From the NCBI GenBank assembly GCA_905221205.1, contig CAJNCG010000002.1, positions 434,001 through 498,000 of the forward strand: 64,000 bases of DNA, in the 5' to 3' direction. This document shows, piece by piece, positions 9,918 to 19,104 of the stretch (positions within the stretch are counted from its first letter, which is position 1; each line of letters starts with the position of its first letter). The notes under the pieces are model-generated. The model saw only the letters and a program-made list of their open reading frames with translations, had not been told where the DNA came from and made no database searches. The stretch is from a bacterium (GTDB taxonomy: Bacteria; Bacillota; Bacilli; Lactobacillales; Streptococcaceae). The position numbers and the translations under genes are program-made.

Positions 9918-10445
9918 ATGGCGATTGAAAATTATATGCCAGATTTTGCTGTGGAAGCAGTCTATGATCTGACAGTCCCAAGCCTGCAGGCGCAGGGAAT
10001 CAAGGCTGTTTTGGTCGATTTGGACAATACCCTCATTGCTTGGAACAACCCTGACGGGACACCAGAGATGAAGCAATGGCTACATGATCTCCGTGACGCG
10101 GGTATTCGCATCATTGTGGTCTCAAATAATACCAAAAAACGAGTTCAACGTGCAGTTGAGAAATTTGGGATTGACTACGTTTATTGGGCTCTGAAGCCCT
10201 TCACATTTGGAATAGACCGTGCCATGAAGGAATTTCACTATGAGAAAAGTGAAGTGGTCATGGTCGGTGACCAGCTTATGACCGATATTCGAGCAGCCCA
10301 CCGTGCAGGCATTCGCTCGATTTTAGTCAAGCCCTTGGTCCAACATGACTCTATTAAGACGCAGATTAACCGTGCTCGTGAGCGCCGTGTTATGCGAAAA
10401 ATCACTGAAAAGTACGGACCGATTACATATAAAAAAGGAATTTAA
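9918..10445 (+). CDS. yqeG: YqeG family HAD IIIA-type phosphatase
   Basis: The 175-residue HAD-superfamily protein carries motif I DLDNTLIAWN (about 32-41), motif II VVSNN, and motif III/IV VGDQLMTDIRAA. Related proteins include mitochondrial phosphatidylglycerophosphate phosphatases, but the bacterial substrate is not settled. Start at 9918 is preceded by AAAAGGAG; an upstream frame extension would run inside corA and is not used. First gene of the yqeG-yqeH-yhbY-nadD-yqeK-rsfS ribosome-assembly/NAD block. Confidence 0.92.
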   Translation: MAIENYMPDFAVEAVYDLTVPSLQAQGIKAVLVDLDNTLIAWNNPDGTPEMKQWLHDLRDAGIRIIVVSNNTKKRVQRAVEKFGIDYVYWALKPFTFGIDRAMKEFHYEKSEVVMVGDQLMTDIRAAHRAGIRSILVKPLVQHDSIKTQINRARERRVMRKITEKYGPITYKKGI

Positions 10446-10447
10446 CT

Positions 10448-11554
10448 ATGGAAGAAATTCTCTGTATTGGTTGTGGAGCAACCATTCAGACGACAGACAA
10501 GGCTGGACTTGGCTTTACCCCCCAGTCAGCACTTGAAAAAGGTTTAGAGACTGGCGAAGTTTATTGCCAACGTTGTTTCCGTCTCCGCCATTACAATGAA
10601 ATCACTGATGTTCAGTTGACGGATGATGATTTCCTCAAGCTCTTGCATGAGGTGGGAGACAGCGATGCCTTGGTGGTCAATGTCATTGACATCTTTGATT
10701 TTAATGGCTCTGTCATCCCAGGCTTGCCACGTTTTGTATCGGGCAATGATGTTCTCTTGGTCGGAAATAAAAAAGATATCCTGCCAAAGTCAGTTAAACC
10801 AGGAAAGATTAGCCAGTGGCTCATGGAGCGTGCCCACGAAGAAGGTCTCCGTCCTGTCGATGTCGTCCTAACTTCAGCACAGAACAAACATGCTATTAAG
10901 GAAGTCATTGACAAGATTGAACACTACCGTAAGGGTCGCGATGTCTATGTGGTCGGTGTAACCAACGTTGGAAAATCTACCCTAATCAATGCCATTATCC
11001 AAGAAATCACGGGTGACCAGAACGTCATTACGACTTCACGCTTCCCAGGGACAACCTTGGATAAAATTGAGATCCCGCTTGATGATGGATCTTATATATA
11101 CGATACGCCGGGAATCATCCATCGTCACCAAATGGCCCATTACTTGACTGCTAAAAACCTCAAGTATGTCAGTCCTAAAAAGGAAATCAAGCCTAAAACC
11201 TATCAGCTTAATCCTGAACAAACCCTGTTTTTAGGTGGTTTGGGACGCTTTGACTTCATTGCAGGTGAAAAGCAAGGTTTTACAGCCTTCTTTGACAATG
11301 AACTCAAACTCCATCGTACCAAGCTAGAAGGCGCTAGTGCTTTCTATGAAAAGCACGTTGGAACACTTCTCACTCCTCCAAATAGTAAAGAAAAAGAAGA
11401 TTTTCCAAAACTAGTCCAGCATGTATTTAACATCAAGGACAAGACAGACCTAGTCATCTCAGGCCTAGGCTGGATTCGCGTAACAGGCACCGCCAAAGTC
11501 ACCGTCTGGGCACCAGAAGGCGTCGCAGTCGTCACACGAAAAGCAATTATTTAA
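10448..11554 (+). CDS. yqeH: Ribosome biogenesis GTPase YqeH
   Basis: YqeH helps 30S subunit assembly. The 368-residue protein starts with a four-cysteine zinc finger (CIGC near residue 5 and CQRC near 39), followed by a circularly permuted GTPase: G4 NKKD (about 105) comes before G1 GVTNVGKST (about 170) and G3 DTPG (about 220), then the treble-clef-like C-terminal domain. This permuted order is diagnostic. It starts two bases after yqeG. The next gene, yhbY, is separated by 213 bases containing structured element A. Confidence 0.97.
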   Translation: MEEILCIGCGATIQTTDKAGLGFTPQSALEKGLETGEVYCQRCFRLRHYNEITDVQLTDDDFLKLLHEVGDSDALVVNVIDIFDFNGSVIPGLPRFVSGNDVLLVGNKKDILPKSVKPGKISQWLMERAHEEGLRPVDVVLTSAQNKHAIKEVIDKIEHYRKGRDVYVVGVTNVGKSTLINAIIQEITGDQNVITTSRFPGTTLDKIEIPLDDGSYIYDTPGIIHRHQMAHYLTAKNLKYVSPKKEIKPKTYQLNPEQTLFLGGLGRFDFIAGEKQGFTAFFDNELKLHRTKLEGASAFYEKHVGTLLTPPNSKEKEDFPKLVQHVFNIKDKTDLVISGLGWIRVTGTAKVTVWAPEGVAVVTRKAII

Positions 11555-11563
11555 ACACGGAAA

Positions 11564-11758
11564 GGAAAGGGTTATCTGAATTTGGGCGAGCAGGGCGAGC
11601 CCATAGAGAATACTTTTCGCCGTGGTGTCAGTTGGTACAAGTGATTGTACCAACTGCGGAAAATTTGAGACCTTAGGCTCAAATTTTAGTAATGAAAGTC
11701 CGAAGGACTTTGCTGACGTCCGTCACCACTTCAGAAAAGTATAAAAAGAAACCCTTTT
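11564..11758 (-). repeat. Structured element A (core 11610-11742), multi-helix non-coding element
   Basis: Read on the minus strand: closing helix ATACTTTTC/GAAAAGTAT, an internal loop TGAA/GGC, helix GTGGTG/CACCAC, then three hairpins: AAAGTC-CTTCG-GACTTT, AAAATTTGAG/CTCAAATTTT, and AGTTGGTACAA/TTGTACCAACT. An extra outer pair AAAGGGTT (11566) / AACCCTTT (11750) encloses it. Element B at 37371-37505 has the same layout with different but compensating bases. It lies between yqeH and yhbY, genes normally adjacent. Function unknown; orientation is given relative to B and the transcribed strand is uncertain. Confidence 0.8.
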
Positions 11759-11767
11759 AAAGAAATT

Positions 11768-12079
11768 ATGTCATTAACATCAAAACAACGTGCCTTCCTC
11801 AACAGCCAGGCACACACCCTCAAACCCATCATCCAAATCGGGAAAAATGGCCTTAACGATCAAATCAAAACCAGCGTCCGTCAGGCTCTTGACGCTCGTG
11901 AATTGATTAAAGTAACGCTCTTACAAAACACAGATGAAAACATCCACGAAGTAGCTGAAATCTTGGAAGAAGAAATCGGTGTGGACACAGTCCAAAAAAT
12001 CGGACGTATTTTGATTTTGTTTAAACAATCTAGCAAGAAAGAAAATCGCAAGATTTCTAAAAAAGTAAAAGAAATCTAA
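11768..12079 (+). CDS. yhbY: YhbY family RNA-binding ribosome assembly protein
   Basis: The 103-residue CRM-domain protein has the typical N-terminus (LTSKQRAFLNSQAHTLKP-like) and the GKNGLN motif (about residues 24-29, the GxxG RNA-binding loop). It associates with pre-50S particles and is usually encoded next to yqeH, as here. The C-terminus is lysine-rich. Length matches the family. Confidence 0.95.
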   Translation: MSLTSKQRAFLNSQAHTLKPIIQIGKNGLNDQIKTSVRQALDARELIKVTLLQNTDENIHEVAEILEEEIGVDTVQKIGRILILFKQSSKKENRKISKKVKEI

Positions 12080-12129
12080 AAAACTACTCCAAACAACTGT
12101 TTTTACAGAGAATTAAAGGAGACTAGCCT

Positions 12130-12759
12130 ATGGCAATCGAATTATTGACTCCCTTTACCAAGGTAGAGTTGGAGCCAGAAATCAAGGAGAAAAAACGCAA
12201 ACAAGTCGGGATTTTAGGAGGGAATTTTAACCCTGTTCACAATGCCCATCTGATCGTTGCGGATCAAGTACGGCAGCAGTTGGGACTGGACCAAGTTCTA
12301 CTTATGCCTGAATACCAACCTCCTCACGTAGACAAAAAAGAAACCATCCCTGAGCACCATCGTCTCAAGATGCTTGAGTTGGCGATTGAGGGGATTGAAG
12401 GCCTAGCCATTGAAACAATCGAGCTAGAGCGAAAGGGTATTTCTTACACCTACGACACCATGAAAATTTTGACAGAGCAACATCCAGATACGGATTATTA
12501 CTTCATTATTGGGGCGGATATGGTGGATTATCTGCCTAAGTGGTACCGAATTGATGAGCTGGTAGACATGGTTCAGTTTGTGGGGGTTCAACGTCCACGC
12601 TACAAGGCAGGGACTTCCTATCCTGTTATCTGGGTGGATGTGCCTCTCATGGATATCTCGTCCAGCATGGTGCGTGATTTCCTTGCCCAAGGTCGAAAAC
12701 CTAACTTTCTCCTACCTCAGCCGGTGCTAGACTACATCGAGAAGGAGGGGCTCTACTGA
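12130..12759 (+). CDS. nadD: Nicotinate-nucleotide adenylyltransferase
   Basis: This enzyme joins ATP and nicotinate mononucleotide to give deamido-NAD. The 209-residue protein has the nucleotidyltransferase motif [11 protein letters not shown] (about 29-39) and the second motif SSSMVRDF (ISSTxxR type, about 178-185). AAGGAG precedes the ATG. The stop overlaps the yqeK start (TGATG), coupling the two genes. Confidence 0.97.
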   Translation: MAIELLTPFTKVELEPEIKEKKRKQVGILGGNFNPVHNAHLIVADQVRQQLGLDQVLLMPEYQPPHVDKKETIPEHHRLKMLELAIEGIEGLAIETIELERKGISYTYDTMKILTEQHPDTDYYFIIGADMVDYLPKWYRIDELVDMVQFVGVQRPRYKAGTSYPVIWVDVPLMDISSSMVRDFLAQGRKPNFLLPQPVLDYIEKEGLY

Positions 12760-13352
12760 TGGCCTATCAAGACTATATCAAATGCTCCCGTGAGGCTTTG
12801 TTGGAAAAAATGGCAGAGCTTCTACCTGAAAAACGCTTAACCCATTGTCTTGGTGTAGAGCGTGCAGCCATAGAGCTAGCGGAGAGATTCGGAGTCGATG
12901 CTGAGAAGGCAGGTCTAGCGGGCCTTCTTCATGACTATGCTAAAAAGCTGTCAGATCAGGAATTTTTGGATTTGATTGACCGTTACCAATTAGACCCTGA
13001 CCTCAAAAACTGGGACAATAATGTCTGGCATGGTATGGTTGGAATTTACAAGATTCAGGAAGATTTGGATTTGCAAGACTCTGAAATCCTACGAGCCATT
13101 GAAATTCATACAGTTGGGGCTGGTCAGATGACTGATCTTGATAAGGTTATCTACGTCGCAGACTATATTGAGCATAATCGCGCCTTTCCAGGGGTAGATG
13201 TGGCGCGTGAGATTGCTGTGCTATCGCTCAATAAGGCTGTGGCCTACGAAACAGTTCGTACCGTGGAGCATCTAGCTCATCAGGGATTCCCTATCTATCC
13301 CCAAACCCTTGAAACCTATAACGCCTTTGTGCACTATTTGAAAGAGGACTAA
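12759..13352 (+). CDS. yqeK: YqeK, HD-domain diadenosine tetraphosphatase (symmetrical)
   Basis: The 197-residue HD protein has metal ligands His in THCLGVER (about 29), HD in [10 protein letters not shown] (about 57-58), His in WHGMVG and a late Asp in [12 protein letters not shown]. Family members hydrolyse Ap4A to ADP. It overlaps nadD and is followed immediately by rsfS. In pneumococcus, as I recall, an isochorismatase-like gene lies between yqeK and rsfS; it is absent here. Confidence 0.93.
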   Translation: MAYQDYIKCSREALLEKMAELLPEKRLTHCLGVERAAIELAERFGVDAEKAGLAGLLHDYAKKLSDQEFLDLIDRYQLDPDLKNWDNNVWHGMVGIYKIQEDLDLQDSEILRAIEIHTVGAGQMTDLDKVIYVADYIEHNRAFPGVDVAREIAVLSLNKAVAYETVRTVEHLAHQGFPIYPQTLETYNAFVHYLKED

Positions 13353-13706
<354 letters not shown>

Positions 13707-13712
13707 AAGACG

Positions 13713-13746
13713 AACTCAGTTGTAGCCAACTGGGTTTCTTTGCTTA
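13713..13746 (+). terminator. Terminator after rsfS
   Basis: AACTCAGTT / AACTGGGTT stem (one G-T pair) with a six-base loop and a T-rich tail. Confidence 0.75.
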
Positions 13747-13815
13747 TTTTAGAAAATTGGATAGAAAGGTATAGGGCGAGTGGTGTTTGCCATGGAGGCT
13801 CTTGGTATCATGATT

Positions 13816-14556
13816 ATGGCAACTTATGAAACCTTTGCGGCTGTTTACGATGCTGTGATGGATGATAGTTTATATGATGAATGGACGGATTTTTCTCTGC
13901 GTCATTTGCCTAAGAACAAGGAGAGAAAGAAACTCTTGGAATTGGCTTGTGGGACAGGCATCCAGTCTGTTCGCTTTTCTCAGGCTGGTTTTGATGTGAC
14001 TGGACTTGACTTGAGCGCAGATATGCTGAAGATTGCTGAGAAGAGAGCAGCTTCAGCTAAGCAAAAGATTAATTTTATTGAAGGCAATATGCTGGATTTA
14101 TCCAAAGCAGGTCAATATGATTTTGTCACGTGCTACTCGGACTCTGTCTGCTACATGCAGGATGAGGTGGAAGTAGGGGACGTCTTTAAGGAAGTCTATA
14201 ATGCCCTTAACGAAGACGGCGTTTTTATCTTTGATGTGCATTCGACCTATCAGACAGATGAAGTTTTTCCAGGCTATTCTTACCATGAAAATGCGGAAGA
14301 TTTTGCCATGCTTTGGGACACCTATGAGGACGAAGCTCCTCACTCCATCGTGCATGAGTTGACTTTCTTTGTCAAGGAGGCTGACGGTTCCTTTAGTCGC
14401 CACGATGAAGTGCATGAGGAGCGAACCTATGAGGTCCTGACCTATGATATTTTGCTGGAACAGGCTGGATTCAAGTCCTTCAAACTCTATGCGGACTTTG
14501 AGGACAAGGAGCCAACAGAAACTAGCACCCGTTGGTTTTTTGTCGCGCAAAAGTAG
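13816..14556 (+). CDS. yqeM: Class I SAM-dependent methyltransferase (YqeM-like)
   Basis: The 246-residue protein has a Rossmann methyltransferase core: motif I LLELACGTGIQSVRF (about 40-54), acidic loop GLDLSADML, and motif IV FVTCYSDSVCY. The substrate is unknown; the gene is conserved beside rsfS and tmcAL, which suggests RNA or translation work. Start is uncertain: MATYETF at 13816 fits the family best, but GGAGG at 13794 is better spaced for the ATG at 13810, which adds two residues. A GTG at 13780 is also in frame. Confidence 0.85.
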   Translation: MATYETFAAVYDAVMDDSLYDEWTDFSLRHLPKNKERKKLLELACGTGIQSVRFSQAGFDVTGLDLSADMLKIAEKRAASAKQKINFIEGNMLDLSKAGQYDFVTCYSDSVCYMQDEVEVGDVFKEVYNALNEDGVFIFDVHSTYQTDEVFPGYSYHENAEDFAMLWDTYEDEAPHSIVHELTFFVKEADGSFSRHDEVHEERTYEVLTYDILLEQAGFKSFKLYADFEDKEPTETSTRWFFVAQK

Positions 14557-14565
14557 GAGATTACT

Positions 14566-15663
14566 ATGAGCATCACGGGTATTATCGCGGAGTTCAATCC
14601 TTTTCATAATGGCCATAAATACCTGCTGGATCAGGCAGAGGGACTGAAAATCGTGGCTATGTCTGGGAATTTCATGCAGCGTGGGGAGCCTGCTATCGTT
14701 GACAAGTGGACACGGGCCCAGATGGCGCTGGAAAATGGAGCGGATCTGGTAGTGGAATTGCCCTTTTTAGTCAGTGTTCAGGCTGCGGATTTTTTTGGCC
14801 AAGGAGCTGTGGATATCTTGGCTCGCTTGGGCATTGATACTCTAGCATTTGGGACAGAAGAAGTTCTGGATTACCAGAAAATCGCTGACTTATACACAGA
14901 GCAGGGTGCTGAGATGGAGAAATTTGTGGAAAATCTTCCTGATTTTCTTTCTTATCCCCAGAAGACCCAGGCCATGTGGAAGGAATTTGCAGGTCTTGAT
15001 TTTTCAGGCAATACGCCCAATCATGTTCTTGCTCTGGCCTATGCCAAGGCGGTTACGGGACGAAATATTAAGCTACATCCGATTCAGCGTCAGGGGGCAG
15101 GTTATCATTCTGTGGATAAGGATGTGGACTTTGCTTCGGCGACAGCTCTTCGTCAGCACCAATCAGACCAAGATTTCTTAGAACGTTTTATGCCTTCAGT
15201 TATACTCTTTGAACAGGTTAGTAAGGTGAGCTGGGATGACTATTTTCCTCTGCTCTGCTATCAAATATTATCAAATCCCGATCTAACCACTATCTATCAG
15301 GTAAATCAAGAAATGGCTGTGCGTATTAAGGAATCCATCAAAACAGCCCAGTCTTTGGAAGAATTGGTCGAGGCGGTTGCCACCAAACGTTACACCAAGG
15401 CGCGTGTCAGACGCCTCTTGACCTATATCTTGGTGCAGGCCAGAGAAAGTGACTTGCCTGAAGCCATTCATGTCCTTGGATTTACTGAAAAAGGCAGACA
15501 ACATCTCAAGTTCTTGAAAGAGCAGGTACATCTAGTCAGCCGCATAGGTAAAGAACCTTGGGATGATATGACCCAAAAGGCAGACCAGATTTACCAACTG
15601 GGAAATCCAAGTATAGCAGAGCAGAATTTCGGCAGAGTGCCCATTAGAATAGAATCAAACTAA
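14566..15663 (+). CDS. tmcAL: tRNA(Met) cytidine acetate ligase
   Basis: TmcAL acetylates C34 of elongator tRNA(Met), making ac4C from acetate and ATP. The 365-residue protein has the nucleotidyltransferase-like N-terminal motif [17 protein letters not shown] (about 5-21), the [15 protein letters not shown] block (about 37-51) and a C-terminal helical region. Formerly YlbM, 'nucleotidyltransferase'. It follows yqeM by nine bases. Its stop codon is part of the duplicated terminator discussed in the findings. Confidence 0.93.
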   Translation: MSITGIIAEFNPFHNGHKYLLDQAEGLKIVAMSGNFMQRGEPAIVDKWTRAQMALENGADLVVELPFLVSVQAADFFGQGAVDILARLGIDTLAFGTEEVLDYQKIADLYTEQGAEMEKFVENLPDFLSYPQKTQAMWKEFAGLDFSGNTPNHVLALAYAKAVTGRNIKLHPIQRQGAGYHSVDKDVDFASATALRQHQSDQDFLERFMPSVILFEQVSKVSWDDYFPLLCYQILSNPDLTTIYQVNQEMAVRIKESIKTAQSLEELVEAVATKRYTKARVRRLLTYILVQARESDLPEAIHVLGFTEKGRQHLKFLKEQVHLVSRIGKEPWDDMTQKADQIYQLGNPSIAEQNFGRVPIRIESN

Positions 15664-15686
15664 GTCTACTGAAAGGTGGACTTTTT
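15659..15686 (+). terminator. Terminator after tmcAL (repeat copy 1)
   Basis: Stem AAGTCTAC / GTGGACTT (G-T pairs) plus T tract, beginning inside the stop codon. ACTAAGTCTACTGAA recurs after yoeB at 16303. Confidence 0.8.
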
Positions 15687-15735
15687 GAGATTTTTTACGA
15701 ATAAATAGATAGAAAAGAAAATATTGTACAAGTTC

Positions 15736-15764
15736 CTGACAATTTCTTTCTTTTTGTGTATAAT
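15736..15764 (+). promoter_or_regulatory. Promoter of yefM-yoeB
   Basis: CTGACA (15736-15741), 17-base spacer, TATAAT (15759-15764), about 30 bases before the antitoxin. YefM-YoeB usually binds palindromes overlapping its own promoter; TTGTACAA at 15724-15731 is a candidate half-site. Confidence 0.75.
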
Positions 15765-15794
15765 AGTGGAAAAGAGGTAAAATGGGGTATGGTT

Positions 15795-16049
15795 ATGGAA
15801 GCAGTTCTTTACTCAACATTCCGAAATCATTTAAAAGACTACATGAAGAAGGTAAACGATGAATTTGAACCTTTGACTGTAGTCAATAAAAATCCAGACG
15901 AGGATATTGTAGTCCTTTCAAAGAGCGAGTGGGATAGTATTCAAGAAACCTTGAGAATTGCTCAAAACAAGGAGTTATCGGACAAGGTCTTGCGAGGAAT
16001 GGCTCAAGTTCGTGCTGGAAGCACTCAGGTCCATGTAATTGAGGAGTGA
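15795..16049 (+). CDS. yefM: YefM antitoxin (Phd/YefM family)
   Basis: The 84-residue protein starts MEAVLYSTFRNHLKDYMKKV and has the Phd/YefM N-terminal DNA-binding fold (FRNHLKDYM, LTVVNKNPDEDIVVLSKSEWDSI) with a C-terminal toxin-binding tail (VRAGSTQVHVIEE). It neutralises YoeB and represses the operon. The start at 15795 has GGGGT seven bases upstream; an in-frame ATG six bases earlier is possible. yoeB begins three bases after the stop. Confidence 0.93.
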   Translation: MEAVLYSTFRNHLKDYMKKVNDEFEPLTVVNKNPDEDIVVLSKSEWDSIQETLRIAQNKELSDKVLRGMAQVRAGSTQVHVIEE

Positions 16050-16052
16050 TGA

Positions 16053-16307
16053 ATGCTACTCAAGTTTACAGAAGATGCCTGGGTAGATTATTGCTACTGG
16101 CAAACTCAGGACAAGAAAACACTAAAAAGAATCAATAAACTAATTAAGGATATTCAACGTGATCCATTTACAGGAATTGGTAAACCAGAACCACTCAAGT
16201 ATGACTACCAAGGAGCCTGGTCGCGGCGTATTGATTCAGAAAATCGCTTGATTTATATGATGGATGGAGATAGCGTGGCTTTCTTGTCCTTTAAAGATCA
16301 TTACTAA
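16053..16307 (+). CDS. yoeB: YoeB toxin, ribosome-dependent mRNA endoribonuclease
   Basis: The 84-residue RelE-superfamily toxin cleaves mRNA in the ribosomal A site when YefM is degraded. All residues known to matter in E. coli YoeB are present at the same positions: Glu46, Arg65, His83 and Tyr84 (ending KDHY). Length is identical to the family standard, so the toxin looks active. Transcribed with yefM. In pneumococcus a BOX element lies upstream of this module, as I recall; none is present here. Confidence 0.95.
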   Translation: MLLKFTEDAWVDYCYWQTQDKKTLKRINKLIKDIQRDPFTGIGKPEPLKYDYQGAWSRRIDSENRLIYMMDGDSVAFLSFKDHY

Positions 16308-16330
16308 GTCTACTGAAGGGTAGGCTTTTT
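16303..16330 (+). terminator. Terminator after yoeB (repeat copy 2)
   Basis: ACTAAGTCTACTGAAGGGTAGGCTTTTT repeats, in parts, the tmcAL terminator at 15659; stem AAGTCTAC / GTAGGCTT. The yoeB stop codon lies in the repeat. Confidence 0.8.
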
Positions 16331-16432
16331 CTCAAATCTCTACTAAACTACGATTTCTAAGAAATAGAGATTGTGCTAATAAATTATAAGTCGTTAAACT
16401 CCAATTTCCCCAAAACATATTCTATTTTAGGT

Positions 16433-16461
16433 TTGTGAAAATCACTTTTTTATGGTAGAAT
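16433..16461 (+). promoter_or_regulatory. rny promoter
   Basis: TTGTGA (16433-16438), 17-base spacer ending in ATGG, TAGAAT (16456-16461): a near-consensus promoter with extended -10, 48 bases before rny. Confidence 0.7.
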
Positions 16462-16509
16462 GTAAAAGAATGTATGTCATTCGGAATAACAATAAAATGA
16501 GGTAAAAAC

Positions 16510-18123
16510 ATGGAAATTATGTCGCTTGCGATTGCTGTTTTTGCCGTCATCATTGGTTTAGTCATTGGATATGTCAGCATCTCAGCCAAGATGAAATCAT
16601 CTCAGGAAGCTGCGGAGTTGATGCTTTTAAATGCTGAACAAGAAGCAACTAATTTACGTGGACAAGCTGAGCGTGAGGCGGATTTACTTGTTAATGAAGC
16701 CAAACGTGAAAGTAAGTCTCTTAAAAAAGAAGCACTATTGGAGGCCAAAGAAGAAGCCAGAAAATACCGTGAAGAAGTGGACGCTGAATTCAAATCAGAA
16801 CGTCAAGAACTCAAACAAATAGAAAGTCGTTTGACAGAGAGAGCTACTAGCCTCGACCGTAAGGACGACAATTTGACGAGTAAAGAACAAACACTTGAAC
16901 AAAAAGAACAAAGTATTTCTGATAGAGCGAAAAACCTTGATGCGCGTGAAGAGCAATTAGAGGAAGTCGAAAGACAAAAAGAAGCAGAACTAGAGCGTAT
17001 TGGTGCCCTGTCTCAGGCAGAAGCACGAGATATTATCTTGGCTCAGACAGAGGAGAACTTGACCAAGGAGATTGCCAGTCGCATTCGCGAAGCTGAGCAA
17101 GAGGTCAAGGAACGTTCTGACAAAATGGCCAAGGACATCCTAGTTCAAGCTATGCAACGTATTGCTGGTGAGTATGTGGCGGAGTCAACAAACTCAACGG
17201 TTCATCTACCAGACGATACTATGAAGGGACGCATTATTGGTCGTGAAGGTCGTAACATTCGTACCTTTGAAAGTTTGACAGGGGTTGATGTAATTATCGA
17301 CGATACACCAGAAGTGGTGACCTTGTCAGGTTTTGATCCGATTCGTCGCGAAATTGCCCGTATGACTATGGAAATGTTGCTCAAAGATGGTCGTATCCAT
17401 CCGGCTCGTATCGAAGAGTTGGTTGAGAAAAACCGTCAAGAGATTGACAATAAGATCCGTGAATACGGTGAGGCTGCCGCCTATGAAATTGGTGCGCCAA
17501 ACCTTCATCCAGACTTGATGAAGATTATGGGACGTTTGCAGTTCCGTACTTCATATGGACAAAATGTCTTACGCCATTCGATTGAGGTTGCTAAGTTAGC
17601 TGGTATTATGGCGAGCGAACTTGGTGAAAATGCGGCTCTTGCCCGTCGTGCTGGGTTCCTTCACGATATCGGAAAAGCTATTGACCGCGAGGTTGAAGGT
17701 AGCCACGTTGAAATTGGTATGGAATTGGCACGTAAGTACAAGGAACATCCAGTTGTGGTCAATACGATTGCTAGTCACCACGGCGATGTAGAGGCCGAAA
17801 GTGTGATTGCAGTGATTGTTGCTGCAGCAGATGCCTTGAGCGCGGCACGTCCAGGTGCTCGTAGTGAGTCTCTTGAAAGCTATATCAAGCGTCTTCATGA
17901 TTTGGAAGAAATTGCTAACGGCTTTGAGGGAGTACAAAATAGCTTTGCCCTTCAAGCAGGTCGTGAAATCCGCATCATGGTCAATCCAGGACAAATCAAG
18001 GACGACAAAGTCACAATCTTGGCTCACAAAGTTCGTGAGAAAATTGAAAACAATCTCGATTACCCAGGAAATATCAAGGTAACCGTGATTCGCGAGCTTC
18101 GTGCAGTAGATTATGCTAAATAA
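16510..18123 (+). CDS. rny: Ribonuclease Y
   Basis: RNase Y is the membrane-bound endoribonuclease that starts mRNA decay. The 537-residue protein has an N-terminal membrane helix (residues ~4-24), a long charged coiled coil (~30-200, many EQ/EK repeats), a KH domain with the [15 protein letters not shown] loop (~238-252) and an HD domain with HDIGKAID (~384-391). Start ATG has AATGAGGTAAAAAC upstream. Single gene with its own promoter and a strong terminator. Confidence 0.98.
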   Translation: MEIMSLAIAVFAVIIGLVIGYVSISAKMKSSQEAAELMLLNAEQEATNLRGQAEREADLLVNEAKRESKSLKKEALLEAKEEARKYREEVDAEFKSERQELKQIESRLTERATSLDRKDDNLTSKEQTLEQKEQSISDRAKNLDAREEQLEEVERQKEAELERIGALSQAEARDIILAQTEENLTKEIASRIREAEQEVKERSDKMAKDILVQAMQRIAGEYVAESTNSTVHLPDDTMKGRIIGREGRNIRTFESLTGVDVIIDDTPEVVTLSGFDPIRREIARMTMEMLLKDGRIHPARIEELVEKNRQEIDNKIREYGEAAAYEIGAPNLHPDLMKIMGRLQFRTSYGQNVLRHSIEVAKLAGIMASELGENAALARRAGFLHDIGKAIDREVEGSHVEIGMELARKYKEHPVVVNTIASHHGDVEAESVIAVIVAAADALSAARPGARSESLESYIKRLHDLEEIANGFEGVQNSFALQAGREIRIMVNPGQIKDDKVTILAHKVREKIENNLDYPGNIKVTVIRELRAVDYAK

Positions 18124-18124
18124 T

Positions 18125-18164
18125 AAAAAACTGAAGTCAGAAGAGAATCTGACTTCAGTTTTTT
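18125..18164. terminator. Bidirectional terminator between rny and the Jag_N-DUF4839 gene
   Basis: AAAACTGAAGTCAGA / TCTGACTTCAGTTTT with A and T tracts on both sides; serves the two convergent genes. Confidence 0.9.
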
Positions 18165-18193
18165 GAATAAATTATTTGCAACTATTTGTTATA

Positions 18194-19006
18194 TTATCGA
18201 GGTGAAATCTCAATTGGTGATAAGTAGATTAAATCTTGAGTAGAGTTATAGTTACCGATTTCTGCTTTAATATGTATATTTTGTCCGGTTTTAATATTGT
18301 CCCCATTAAATGAATTGAATATAGGATTTGATATGATAGTGATTTGAGGGATTTTGAAATTAGGGCCTGATACCTCATCAAGATGATAATTTCCAGAATG
18401 AATAAGAATATCATATTTTGATTTTGACTTAGCAAGATTTGCTATGTTCCCATCAAATTCAATTATCTGACCTTTGTGTTTTTGAATAAAATCTGTTATG
18501 ACACTTTGATCTTCAGTTTGGAGCAGAGATTTAAAGTCTTCATTGTTTGCTACTGTGATAATAGTTGCTTGTGATGGACTTGTTGACGAGGTTTCGGTCG
18601 AGCTTGATGTGGTGTTAGTTGAACTAGAGGAATCAGGCGTCGAACTTGATGATGTAGAGGATGATTCACTAGTTTTCTCGACAGATTTTTCAATAACGCT
18701 ACTAGTTTCTGTAGATGAAGGGGGAGAAACAGTAGTTGACTTATCTGAGTATACTCCAATTATAACTGATATAAGAATCATAAATATTGCAACAGCACCG
18801 ATTAAATATGGAATTAATTTTTTTACCTTCAATTCCAGAGGGCTTAATGGTGTGATTTCAACCTCAGCTTCTTTTTCAAAAAAACCAAAAATTCCAGCAT
18901 TTCCATGATCAATAATATTGATTTTGACTTCACTTTTTTTGAGATTGAGTTCAGATAAGCCATTTTCAATCGCTTCATCAATATTTTTTCCTTTATAATT
19001 TCCCAT
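18194..19006 (-). CDS. Jag_N domain - membrane helix - Ser/Thr linker - DUF4839 protein
   Basis: The 270-residue protein has an unusual composition. Residues 1-52 match the Jag/KhpB N-terminal domain (GKNIDEAIENGLSELNLKK... HGNAGIFGFFEKEAEVEI). A membrane helix follows (about 64-85, LIPYLIGAVAIFMILISVII), then a Ser/Thr-rich stretch (about 88-145) and a C-terminal domain resembling DUF4839 (FIQKHKGQIIEFDGNIANL... YDILIHSGNY). The last part probably lies outside the membrane. DUF4839 has no known function. It is AT-rich and isolated between two convergent/divergent housekeeping genes, suggesting acquisition. AAAGGAGAAGTTT supports the start. Confidence 0.7.
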   Translation of the reverse strand: MGNYKGKNIDEAIENGLSELNLKKSEVKINIIDHGNAGIFGFFEKEAEVEITPLSPLELKVKKLIPYLIGAVAIFMILISVIIGVYSDKSTTVSPPSSTETSSVIEKSVEKTSESSSTSSSSTPDSSSSTNTTSSSTETSSTSPSQATIITVANNEDFKSLLQTEDQSVITDFIQKHKGQIIEFDGNIANLAKSKSKYDILIHSGNYHLDEVSGPNFKIPQITIISNPIFNSFNGDNIKTGQNIHIKAEIGNYNSTQDLIYLSPIEISPR

Positions 19007-19104
19007 AAACTTCTCCTTTTTATATTAGTAGTTTTATTATCTCTTAAATAGAATAAAAAGGCAAGTATATTTTAAGGGGATACCTTGTATAAATCTAAAT
19101 AAAT

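Noticed and set aside
15690-15795. BOX element upstream of yefM-yoeB as reported in pneumococcus
   Set aside because: No BOX sequence is present here.
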